Assembly: GCA_937925845.1 (NCBI GenBank)
Contig: CALAML010000291.1
Span: 1 to 32,823 of the forward strand
DNA: 32,823 nt
Direction: 5' to 3'
Source: an uncultured Acidimicrobiales bacterium
Lineage (GTDB): Bacteria > Actinomycetota > Acidimicrobiia > Acidimicrobiales > CALAML01
Made by a program: the position numbers and the translations under genes. Every line of letters begins with the position of its first letter. Positions within the stretch are counted from its first letter, which is position 1. The notes beneath the pieces were generated by a model. The model made no database searches, was not told the DNA's origin, and was given only the letters and a program-made list of their open reading frames with translations. Positions 8,737 to 15,920 of the stretch are shown here, one piece after another.

Positions 8737-9212
8737 AGCCGCGGTCGTTTCCCGTGGAACGGGGGCACATTCTGACCTTCGCCCGAGCCATCGGCGACCA
8801 CAACCCACTCTTCACTGATGCCGAAACGGCGAAGCAAGCCGGATTTGATGACGTTCTGGCTCCGCCGACGTTTGTCCAGGGCGCGGCCCACTTCGACGAC
8901 GCCTACCCCGGTCGGCCCAAGCCGGGCGAACCGTGGATGGGCTCTGGCCGGGAGGCGAGTGGCAGCCCACCAAACGCAGACGCCGGCACCGAACTTCACG
9001 CCGAGCAGTACTTCGAATACCACCGACCCCTCCATGCTGGCGAAACCCTCACCGTGGAAAGTCGACCCGGTCGGAGCTGGGAAAAGCAGAGCGCCCGGGC
9101 CGGCACCCTCAGCTTCAGCGAGACGATTCATGACTACCTCGATGACTCCGGCCAACCGGTGATCACCGTCCGCGAAGTTGGCGTCCGCACCGAGCGCCCG
9201 GTCGAACAGTAG
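8733..9212 (+). CDS. MaoC-like dehydratase, N-terminal type (FAS1-like hotdog domain)
   Basis: The 159-residue single-hotdog protein begins with the FARAIGDHNPLFTDAETAKQAGF segment and continues APPTFVQG, a pattern typical of the structural or HadA/HadC-like partner in two-subunit R-specific enoyl-CoA hydratases. The catalytic His of the hydratase 2 motif is replaced (DHNPLFTD instead of DxNPxHxD). It probably supplies scaffold and substrate pocket, with the next gene supplying catalysis. Its ATG overlaps the TGA of the HpaB-like gene, and the following MaoC gene starts 7 bp after its stop. Confidence 0.85.
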   Translation: MKPRSFPVERGHILTFARAIGDHNPLFTDAETAKQAGFDDVLAPPTFVQGAAHFDDAYPGRPKPGEPWMGSGREASGSPPNADAGTELHAEQYFEYHRPLHAGETLTVESRPGRSWEKQSARAGTLSFSETIHDYLDDSGQPVITVREVGVRTERPVEQ

Positions 9213-9219
9213 AGCGGCC

Positions 9220-9645
9220 ATGGCGACCAAACCCGCAGAACTCACCCCCGGCACCTCCCGTTCGGTGGTGCTCGTTGAGAACCTGACCCGAACCCAGATC
9301 GTGATGTATGCCGGGGCCTCGGGAGACTTCACTCCGCTGCACACCGACGAACCCTTCGCCCGCCACGCCGGCTACCCGTCGGTCTTCGCCCACGGCATGC
9401 TGACAATGGCAATGACCGGCACCGCGCTCACCGACTGGTTCGGCGTGGAGAACCTCAAAGAGTTCGGGGCCCGATTCCTGAACCAGGTTTGGCCCGGAGA
9501 CACGCTTACGGCAACACTCGAAGTGACATCGGTTGAGCCGTCCGCCACCAGCGATGGCCAGATCGTCGAGCTGAAGATTACGACAACCAACCAGGACGAC
9601 ATCGCCGTGCTCAGCGCAACCGCGCGAGTCGTGTCAACCAGCTAG
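9220..9645 (+). CDS. MaoC-family (R)-enoyl-CoA hydratase, catalytic subunit
   Basis: The 141-residue hotdog protein carries the hydratase 2 signature YAGASGDFTPLHTDEPFARHAGY, with Asp36 and His41 in position for hydration, followed by VFAHGMLTMA. It should add water to trans-2-enoyl-CoA, or remove it, as a heteromer with the preceding non-catalytic hotdog protein. ATG at 9220 is used; the frame extends upstream to 9178 but only through the end of the previous gene. The stop codon TAG (9643-9645) is part of the CTAG that borders the palindromic element beginning at 9646. Confidence 0.88.
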   Translation: MATKPAELTPGTSRSVVLVENLTRTQIVMYAGASGDFTPLHTDEPFARHAGYPSVFAHGMLTMAMTGTALTDWFGVENLKEFGARFLNQVWPGDTLTATLEVTSVEPSATSDGQIVELKITTTNQDDIAVLSATARVVSTS

Positions 9646-9810
9646 CAGGGTGCTGAAAAACACATGCCGGCGCCAGAACGCCGATGCATCCCGTCACGCT
9701 GCGTCGATATTTCCGCCGATTCCGGCAAAGGAGTAGGCGAAAACCTCTCCTTGCGTGAGCGGGCGCCTCGGCGCCCTGGCGCGCACCGGCATTCTTCAGC
9801 ACCCTGCTAG
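9642..9810. mobile_element. Palindromic MITE-like element with CTAG flanks
   Basis: Sixteen-base perfect inverted ends (9642-9657 CTAGCAGGGTGCTGAA and 9795-9810) enclose 137 bp. Just inside them a second complementary zone is visible (TGCCGG/CGCCAG at 9665-9676 against CTGGCG/CCGGCA at 9776-9791). An internal 7-bp hairpin GGGCGCC-TC-GGCGCCC lies at 9761-9776. The CTAG at each end is either part of the terminal repeat or a 4-bp target duplication; being a palindrome, it cannot be told apart by eye. A minus-strand reading frame crosses the whole element without a stop, as in a transposase remnant, but no recognisable domain is present. It is too short to encode a transposase and is probably a non-autonomous derivative. 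It occupies the gap between convergent MaoC and MarR genes, so it could also act as a terminator. Confidence 0.65.
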
Positions 9811-9829
9811 AAGATGATGGGCTGCCCCG

Positions 9830-10324
9830 CTACTCGTCCTGTTTTGCAGTGAGCAACTTGATCAGCTGGTCTGAGGCTTCGACCGCTAGATCTTGATCCA
9901 CCCACGTGAGCCCATAGTTGACCTCACGCAGTGCGGCGTGGGCATCGGCAACAAGCTTCTGGCCCTTCGGAGTGATCCCAACGATGACCGACCGACGGTC
10001 GACCTTGTCGTGTTCGCGACTTACCAGATCGCGCTCTTCCAACCAGTCGATGGTGTAGGTCATTGTGGGCGGATGAATCAACGTTGCCCGTTTGAGGTCG
10101 AGCACCGACTTTCGTCCCAGATCCTGATCCAAGAGAGCCAAGACTTCGAACCGAGGCATGGTGAGGCCAAACTCACTCAGTACCGAGGTTGCTGTGCTCG
10201 ACAGGTGTTTGTAGATCTGACTCACCGCACCAGCAACAAGCATCCAAGGCAGTTCTGGGGCGCCAGAGAAGTGCGACGCAACGTTCGCTAGCCGCTCCGC
10301 ATCACTCCGCTCATCTTCGGGCAA
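9830..10324 (-). CDS. MarR-family transcriptional regulator
   Basis: From the preferred start the protein is 164 residues with a winged helix-turn-helix. Segment FEVLALLDQDLGRKSVLDLKRATLIHPPTMTYTIDWLEERDLVSRE, followed by a DRRSVIVGITPKGQKLV wing, is diagnostic of the family. Such proteins usually repress nearby catabolic genes and release DNA on binding a phenolic or acyl ligand. TTG at 10324 is preceded by AGAGGA. Another TTG at 10369 extends the frame with no better ribosome site. The gene is downstream of, and in the same direction as, the second acyl-CoA synthetase, 224 bp away, and converges on the MaoC operon across the palindromic element. Confidence 0.85.
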   Translation of the reverse strand: MPEDERSDAERLANVASHFSGAPELPWMLVAGAVSQIYKHLSSTATSVLSEFGLTMPRFEVLALLDQDLGRKSVLDLKRATLIHPPTMTYTIDWLEERDLVSREHDKVDRRSVIVGITPKGQKLVADAHAALREVNYGLTWVDQDLAVEASDQLIKLLTAKQDE

Positions 10325-10436
10325 GGCAAATCCTCTCCACTCGACACCACGACGAAGGCACGCCTCCAACGCTGCGCACCCAACTTACGCCAGCGAAACA
10401 CGATCACCCCAACTCATCACAACCCCACCCAAGAGA

Positions 10437-10463
10437 TTCCATGAGACTGGGTGCGTCATGGAA
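10437..10463. promoter_or_regulatory. Inverted repeat TTCCATGA-N11-TCATGGAA
   Basis: Two perfect 8-bp arms are separated by 11 bases in the 224-bp gap between the acyl-CoA synthetase stop (10549) and the MarR start. This could be a factor-independent hairpin ending the ligase transcript or an operator for the MarR gene 113 bp downstream. No U-rich tract is evident, which favours an operator slightly. Confidence 0.35.
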
Positions 10464-10548
10464 CCCATGGGCGAGGCCGGAGAGCGGTGTGGCGCCCCCA
10501 ACTCCCCTGGCACGAGAGCCTGGCTTGCGCTTCGCAGGCAAAGATCGG

Positions 10549-12147
10549 CTAGCGCTTTTTGTCCTTGGACACTGTCATTCCCAATGCCTCGAAGTCCCAC
10601 ATGTCGTCGCTGACGCCTTCGTCCCGCAGGACATGCTTCATCACCCGGCCCAGCGCGTTTGCCGGCAGTTCGCTGCGAACATGGACATAGCGGGGAATGG
10701 CAAAATACGGCAGCTTCTCCTCAAAGAAGGCAAAGACACTCTCTGGTTCGAGCGTGGCCCCCTCCTCGGCAACAAGGACCGCCTTGATGTCGTCTTCGCT
10801 CATCGAAGAAGGCACCGCGCAAACGGCGACTGCAGCAACGCCGTCAAGGGCCATAATCGCTGCTTCGAGCTCTACCGACGACACGTTCTCGCCACGGCGC
10901 CGAAGGGCGTCCTTCTTGCGGTCGACGAACAGGAACTGGCCCTGGTCGTTCTGGCGGGCCAGGTCGCCCGTGTGGTGCCACAGGTTCCGCCAGGCGGCAA
11001 CCGTCGCCTCCGGCTTCTCCCAGTAGCCCGAATACATCACGTAGGGAAGCGTCGGACGAACCACGATCTCGCCGGGTTCACCAACCGGCACATCCTCATC
11101 GTTGTCATCAACCAGCCGAACCTCAAAGCTTGGCGACGGTGTCCCGATCGTCGACCGCTCCCGGCCGGCGGTCAGCTCCGACATGGTGACCGGGAAGCAC
11201 TCGGTCTGGCCATAGGACTCGGCGACGACCTGGGTATCGAACCGCTCCTCAAAGGCCAGCTGGTCGTCCGGTTTCATCGGAATCCAGATGGCGAGCCGGA
11301 AGTCGTTGTCGGTGTCGTTGTCCTTGGGTGGTGTGGCCATGATCGCCGACCCCATAAACCCGACACCAGCCAATACTGTCGCTCCCGCATCGCGCGCCTC
11401 GTCGATATACCCCGAGGCCGAGAATTCCTCGGTGAAGACCACCGAACCCTCCGGCACCAGGAGCGACACCATCAAAGCGATGACCTGGCCACTGGTATGG
11501 AACAGCGGCCAAGAGGTAAAGGTGCGGTCACCGGGAGTAACCCAACCGCGCTCGATCTGACCCGACGGGCCAGCGAGGAAATAGCCATGCGAGAGCATGC
11601 ATCCCTTGGGCATCCCAGTGGTGCCCGAGGTGTAGATGATCGCCATGATGTCGGACGACTCGATCTCAACGTCGGGTGCGGCGCGCTTCTCGGCGACAAG
11701 AGTCTGGTAGTCGAGAACCGGCACTGGACAAGCCGCGGCGTCGACCTCGTCCACGCAGATCACTTGGGTGATGTCGGTCTCGGTGAGCAGCGGGGCCGCG
11801 GATTCGAAGCCGGCCGAGTCGGTGACCAGGACACTGGCCCGACAGTCGGCGAGTTGATACTTCAGGAAGTCGCCCTTCAACCAGGCGTTAAGCGGAACTT
11901 CGACCGCTCCAACGCGGGCGCAGCCGAAGACCATTTCGATGATCTCGAACCGGTTGGGCAACAACAGGGCCACCCGGTCGCCCTTGGTGACCCCGATGCC
12001 AGCAAGCGCACCGGCAACGTGCTCCGCCCTTTCATCGAGCTGTCTGGTCGTAACCCAATCCCCACCCAGCCGCACAAAGGGGGCGTCACCATCGGCGGCT
12101 ACCCGTCGCTTTAGGGCCTCAGAAACATTCGGCGGAAGCTCGCTCAT
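10549..12147 (-). CDS. Acyl-CoA synthetase (AMP-forming), CaiC-like
   Basis: The 532-residue ANL ligase has YTSGTTGMPKG at residues 172-182, followed by the ESYGQTE core and a HTGDLARQ hinge. The C-terminal motif reads LPANALGRVMKHVLR: the position of the usual catalytic Lys (GK) is Arg, a variation seen in some relatives of crotonobetaine/carnitine-CoA ligase, so activity should not be assumed to be reduced. The ATG at 12147 has AAGGAG 9-10 bp upstream. The open frame continues to 12426, but that extension is basic, low-complexity and without a ribosome site. It lies downstream of and parallel to the Rieske oxygenase, with a 163-bp gap containing only a short direct repeat (GTTGATGAATC at 12287 and 12302). 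Confidence 0.92.
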   Translation of the reverse strand: MSELPPNVSEALKRRVAADGDAPFVRLGGDWVTTRQLDERAEHVAGALAGIGVTKGDRVALLLPNRFEIIEMVFGCARVGAVEVPLNAWLKGDFLKYQLADCRASVLVTDSAGFESAAPLLTETDITQVICVDEVDAAACPVPVLDYQTLVAEKRAAPDVEIESSDIMAIIYTSGTTGMPKGCMLSHGYFLAGPSGQIERGWVTPGDRTFTSWPLFHTSGQVIALMVSLLVPEGSVVFTEEFSASGYIDEARDAGATVLAGVGFMGSAIMATPPKDNDTDNDFRLAIWIPMKPDDQLAFEERFDTQVVAESYGQTECFPVTMSELTAGRERSTIGTPSPSFEVRLVDDNDEDVPVGEPGEIVVRPTLPYVMYSGYWEKPEATVAAWRNLWHHTGDLARQNDQGQFLFVDRKKDALRRRGENVSSVELEAAIMALDGVAAVAVCAVPSSMSEDDIKAVLVAEEGATLEPESVFAFFEEKLPYFAIPRYVHVRSELPANALGRVMKHVLRDEGVSDDMWDFEALGMTVSKDKKR

Positions 12148-12310
12148 TGGTCTTGTTCTCCTTTGCCTGCTTGGTTGAATTCTGCGGCCTCGGCGACCGC
12201 TGCCCTTGATCGCTCTGCTGTGGTCTGAGCGAGATTCGCGCCATGGGCGACCGAGCGCCGGACTGGGCGAACCCGGTGGGTCACTGGTTGATGAATCGCT
12301 CGTTGATGAA

Positions 12311-13360
12311 TCACGTGGTTGCCTCGGCGGAAACCAGCTGTTCCTCAGCTGGCCCATCGCCCTCGGGGTAGAAACGACGGAACCACCGGCGGAGTTCGTA
12401 GAAGTTCCGCTCCTCCGGGAACACAAAAAGCGGCTTGTCGACGTAGCGCTGGTTTTCCCAGATCGCGAAGTCGCGTCGCACCTGCTTCACCTGTTCCCGC
12501 ATCAGCACCACTGCTGCGTCGCTGACCCCCTCGGTGACGTTCGGGTCCCGCTGGATGGCAATCCAGGTTCGGGCCACGGACTTGACGTGGTCGATCGGAG
12601 TGGTGGAAACCATCTGGGCAACGGTCATGCCAGCTACTTCCAACCGGGCGACTCCGAGGCCGAGACCCCAGTGCTCACCCTCGATGGTCCCCCACATCTC
12701 ACCGTCCGGGGTGAGCCAGGTCTCTTCCTTGCCTCCGCCAAAGTGAATCCGGAAGACCACCCGCAGGTATTCGCCGTCGGTCTCCATCTCGCCAGACTCT
12801 GCGGGACGGTCCGAGCCGTGGACCTGGGCGAAGTGCATCGGGTCGGCCACGTTCTCGATGGGCAGTTGAGGGTTGACTCGAAGCTCGCCGTAGCAAATAG
12901 CCGCCTCAGGGTGATCGGTGGGCTGATAGAAGCCCTCCGGGTCCGAGAACTCCGGCACGCCGGGATACTCCCAATCGGGGTCGCGACCCTCGGCGTCGTG
13001 CCAGACGAGGATCACATGGTCGCGTTCGCGAACGTGCCAGGTTCGCAGTTGGGCGGTGATGTTCGGTTCGTCCTTGAACGGGATCTCGACGTTGCGACCC
13101 TCGCCATCCCAACGCCAACCGTGCCAAGGGCACTTGACCGTGTCGGCAACAACGCATCCCCCGTGTCCGAGGTGGGCGCCCATGTGGGGGCAGTACGCGT
13201 CTACGACCCGGACCTCACCCGCCTCGGTTCGATACATGACCAGATCCTCGCCACAAAACTGGAGCGGTTGAACCTGTCCTGGCTCAAGATCCCAAGAAAA
13301 TCCGACGACGAACCAGCTGGTTGGAAAATTCTCGTAGGGCCAATCTTTCATCGGCTTCAT
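12311..13360 (-). CDS. Rieske non-heme iron oxygenase, KshA-like
   Basis: This 349-residue oxygenase alpha subunit carries a Rieske 2Fe-2S site at C57-P-H59 and C77-P-W-H80. The mononuclear iron site is ENVADPMHFAQVH (N170, D173, H176, H181). A late acidic ligand is expected in the QVRRDFAIWENQRY segment. Length and layout resemble 3-ketosteroid 9-alpha-hydroxylase oxygenase (KshA) and related one-component-terminal oxygenases of actinobacteria. It should hydroxylate a ring or side chain with O2 and electrons from a ferredoxin or reductase, neither of which is adjacent. ATG at 13360 has GAGGGAG about 10 bp upstream. It is first in a leftward run that continues with an acyl-CoA synthetase and MarR. 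A directly repeated 11-mer sits just upstream. Confidence 0.9.
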   Translation of the reverse strand: MKPMKDWPYENFPTSWFVVGFSWDLEPGQVQPLQFCGEDLVMYRTEAGEVRVVDAYCPHMGAHLGHGGCVVADTVKCPWHGWRWDGEGRNVEIPFKDEPNITAQLRTWHVRERDHVILVWHDAEGRDPDWEYPGVPEFSDPEGFYQPTDHPEAAICYGELRVNPQLPIENVADPMHFAQVHGSDRPAESGEMETDGEYLRVVFRIHFGGGKEETWLTPDGEMWGTIEGEHWGLGLGVARLEVAGMTVAQMVSTTPIDHVKSVARTWIAIQRDPNVTEGVSDAAVVLMREQVKQVRRDFAIWENQRYVDKPLFVFPEERNFYELRRWFRRFYPEGDGPAEEQLVSAEATT

Positions 13361-13378
13361 CAGCGTTGGGCTCCCTCG

Positions 13379-13404
13379 GAATCGTTTCTTATCGAATCGT
13401 TTCT
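13379..13404. promoter_or_regulatory. Direct repeat GAATCGTTTCT x2 in divergent promoter region
   Basis: The 11-mer GAATCGTTTCT is exactly repeated at 13379-13389 and 13394-13404 with a 15-bp period, 19-44 bp upstream of the Rieske ATG. AT-rich sequence follows to about 13430, including the near-palindrome AATGATATTATT. The region sits between the Rieske gene and the divergent third acyl-CoA synthetase. It may bind an activator or a dimeric regulator, but the direct-repeat form differs from the palindromes elsewhere in the window. Confidence 0.4.
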
Positions 13405-13513
13405 AAATGATATTATTCTATCTTGTCACAACCTGAGCAAGATGTCCTACTAAACAAGCGGAAGACCCATAGGTCAGCCGATTGCCAAGCCGAGCCGAGG
13501 AGCAGCAGCGCTG

Positions 13514-15100
13514 ATGGGTGAACTCAACTTCGGACGGCTCCTGCGCAACTCCCGACGATTCGGCGACGATGAGGCCCTCGTCGACCTGGCTCACGGTTTG
13601 CGATTTTCCTATCGGGAGCATCTGGAGCGAGTGGCTCGTTTGGCCGCCGTACTCGGCCACCTCAGCCCGCACCGCGGACAGGGCATGGACAGCGTGGCGG
13701 TGTTGGCCAACGCGGGCTCCACCTACGTCGAACTCTGGCGAGCGTGCTGCAGCGGCGCTGCCGTCATCAACCCGCTCAATACGCGGCTCGCATCAGCGGA
13801 AATCGTCGACATCCTGAACGACTCTGCGTCGGCGGCGATCGTGGTCGACGCCGCTCACGCTCAGCCGATCGACGATCTGCGACCGCAACTACCCCATCTC
13901 CGAACTGTCGTGCTCGCCGACCGGGGCCCCACTGATCGCAGTCTTCCCCATGACTTCCTTCTCTCAGAACTGCTTGAGAGCCAGGACCGCGCCGCATTGC
14001 CCGACGAGCCGGCCGAGGATCAAGCCGCGGTGTTGATGTACACGGGCGGCACGACCGGCCGGGCGAAGGGTGTGGTGCTGAGCCAGCGGGCCATCACCCT
14101 CGCCGCCTACCGCATGCAACCGGTGGTTGATATTGGGGGACCGCAGAGCTTCCTGTCGTTCATGCCGATGTTTCACGTCGGAGCTTCTTCGTCATGGTCG
14201 TTTTATCTTCCGCTAGGCGGACGCACCGTCGTGCTACCAGCCTTCGACGCCGCGCAGGTGAACGCCACGATTGGCACCGAACAGATCACGGCGATCGGCG
14301 CCGTCCCCACGATGCTGGCAATGATGCTGGACCATACCGACTTCGAACCTCGGATGTTCGAGTCGCTTGAACTTGTTGTCTACGGGGGTGCGCCGATGAC
14401 CCCCACGCTGTTGGCCAGGCTGATGGATGCCGCCCCGAACGTGTCGATTCATCAGGCCTACGGCATGACCGAGATGAGCGGGATCGCCACCGCACTCACC
14501 GCGGCCGACCATCGGGCTGCGGACCGCAGACTTCAGTCCGTGGGCCGACCGGCGCTCGGCGTCGAACTTGAACTGCGCGACCGCGCCGACGCCAGCCCCA
14601 CCAGCTCGGGTGATGTCGGCGAGATCTGGCTTCGATCCGACTCGATGATGACCAGTTATTGGAACCGCCCCGAAGAGACGAACGCGGCGATCGTCGATGG
14701 CTGGTACCGCACCGGCGACGCGGGCCACCTCGACCCCGATGGCTATCTCTTTCTCGCCGATCGAGTGAAGGACATGATTGTCACCGGAGGTGAAAACGTC
14801 TACTCACTCGAAGTCGAGCGCGCCGTTTCCTCGCACCCGGGCGTGATCGGCGTCGCCGTTATCGGCCGGCCCGACCCCATCTGGGGTGAAGCGGTCCATG
14901 CCGTTGTGTACTGCGACCCCAACGTGGTCACACCTGAGGAACTCGATCAGCACACCCGGGCCCTGATCGCGGGTTACAAGGTCCCGAAGGACTGGACGTT
15001 GCAAGACGAAGCGCTGCCGATGTCGGCGGCGGGCAAGGTGCTGAAACAACAGCTCCGCCAACGGTTCGCAGCCGCGGCGTCAGAGGACCCCTCTGCCTGA
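13514..15100 (+). CDS. Acyl-CoA synthetase (AMP-forming, long-chain/FadD-like)
   Basis: The 528-residue ANL enzyme has YTGGTTGRAKG at residues 176-186, the QAYGMTE core, GWYRTGDAGHLD and a C-terminal LPMSAAGKVLKQQL with the catalytic Lys. It is the third CoA ligase in the window and, unlike the other two, is transcribed rightward and appears monocistronic. GAGGAG lies about 13 bp before the ATG at 13514. It converges with the NorQ-like gene, leaving 25 bp between stops, and no strong terminator is seen there. Confidence 0.93.
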   Translation: MGELNFGRLLRNSRRFGDDEALVDLAHGLRFSYREHLERVARLAAVLGHLSPHRGQGMDSVAVLANAGSTYVELWRACCSGAAVINPLNTRLASAEIVDILNDSASAAIVVDAAHAQPIDDLRPQLPHLRTVVLADRGPTDRSLPHDFLLSELLESQDRAALPDEPAEDQAAVLMYTGGTTGRAKGVVLSQRAITLAAYRMQPVVDIGGPQSFLSFMPMFHVGASSSWSFYLPLGGRTVVLPAFDAAQVNATIGTEQITAIGAVPTMLAMMLDHTDFEPRMFESLELVVYGGAPMTPTLLARLMDAAPNVSIHQAYGMTEMSGIATALTAADHRAADRRLQSVGRPALGVELELRDRADASPTSSGDVGEIWLRSDSMMTSYWNRPEETNAAIVDGWYRTGDAGHLDPDGYLFLADRVKDMIVTGGENVYSLEVERAVSSHPGVIGVAVIGRPDPIWGEAVHAVVYCDPNVVTPEELDQHTRALIAGYKVPKDWTLQDEALPMSAAGKVLKQQLRQRFAAAASEDPSA

Positions 15101-15125
15101 CGCTACCGCAGCGGCCCACCCGGGC

Positions 15126-15920
15126 TCAGTCGAGATAGTTCTGCACCATGGCGGTCAGGCCTTCGACGACGGCCGGATCATCGCTCAGCGGCTGCACCAT
15201 CGCCGCCAGCACCGCATCCCGAGGGGCCAAGCCGTGAGCGACCAGCGAGCCAGCGGCCACGAGCGTGCGGGTGGACGCAACCTCGCGAAGTCCGGAGTCT
15301 TCGAGACGGCGGATAGCGGTGGCGAGATCAACCAGATCACCGACCACGTCCTCGGGCGCGCCGGACTCGTGGGCCACGATCTGGAACTCAAGCTCGGCTG
15401 GAGGGAACCCAAGCTCGATCGCCACCATTCGCTGACGCGTGGAGACCTTTAAGTCCTTCAACACGCTCTGGTATCCCGGGTTGTAAGAGACCACAAGGCC
15501 AAAACCGGTGCCGGCGACCAGCCGTTCGCCCCCCAGGCGCTCCAGCGAGAGCTCCCGACGATGATCGGCCAGAGGGTGAATGGCCACGATCGTGTCCTGT
15601 CGAGCCTCGACCACCTCGTCGAGATAGCAGATGGCTCCATCGCGGACCGATCGTGTCATCGGACCATCGACCCACACCGTTTCACCGCCCTTAAGGACAT
15701 AGCGACCCAGAAGGTCAGCCGAAGTGATGTCTTCGTGGCACGAGATCGTGTTGAGCTCGACTCCGAAGCCGTGGGCCATGTGCTCCACAAACCGGGTCTT
15801 TCCGCAACCCGTCGGGCCCTTCAACATGATGGTCAGCCCGGCGCGATAGGCCGCCTCGAACACATCGACTTCACTACCGATCGGCACGTAGTACGGCCTC
15901 GTGTCTTCAGACAGGGTCAT
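15126..15920 (-). CDS. NorQ/CbbQ-type MoxR AAA+ ATPase
   Basis: The 264-residue AAA+ protein has Walker A GPTGCGKT at residues 35-42 and Walker B ICYLDE at 97-102. The diagnostic NorQ/CbbQ segment LVVSYNPGYQSVLKDLKVSTRQR lies further on. Proteins of this class remodel a metalloenzyme, for example nitric oxide reductase or RuBisCO, together with a VWA partner of the NorD/CbbO type. That partner is encoded directly upstream and overlaps its start (ATGA), so the two form one leftward operon. Neither nor nor cbb structural genes are in the window, so the client is a different enzyme or lies elsewhere. The Rieske oxygenase, P450 and AveC-like protein are the obvious local candidates. Confidence 0.9.
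   Translation of the reverse strand: MTLSEDTRPYYVPIGSEVDVFEAAYRAGLTIMLKGPTGCGKTRFVEHMAHGFGVELNTISCHEDITSADLLGRYVLKGGETVWVDGPMTRSVRDGAICYLDEVVEARQDTIVAIHPLADHRRELSLERLGGERLVAGTGFGLVVSYNPGYQSVLKDLKVSTRQRMVAIELGFPPAELEFQIVAHESGAPEDVVGDLVDLATAIRRLEDSGLREVASTRTLVAAGSLVAHGLAPRDAVLAAMVQPLSDDPAVVEGLTAMVQNYLD

Noticed and set aside
10189..12114. 641-residue plus-strand open frame
   Set aside because: It is antisense to the second acyl-CoA synthetase, whose motifs are complete. The product is rich in Arg, His and Gly with no recognisable domain, a common shadow in GC-rich DNA.
12287..12312. GTTGATGAATC direct repeat as a regulatory site
   Set aside because: The second copy runs into the Rieske stop codon and lies downstream of that gene and well upstream of the next start. 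It is too short and isolated to support a function.
12148..12426. N-terminal extension of the second acyl-CoA synthetase
   Set aside because: The extension is low-complexity and basic, partly overlaps the Rieske gene end, and the ATG at 12147 has a good ribosome site.
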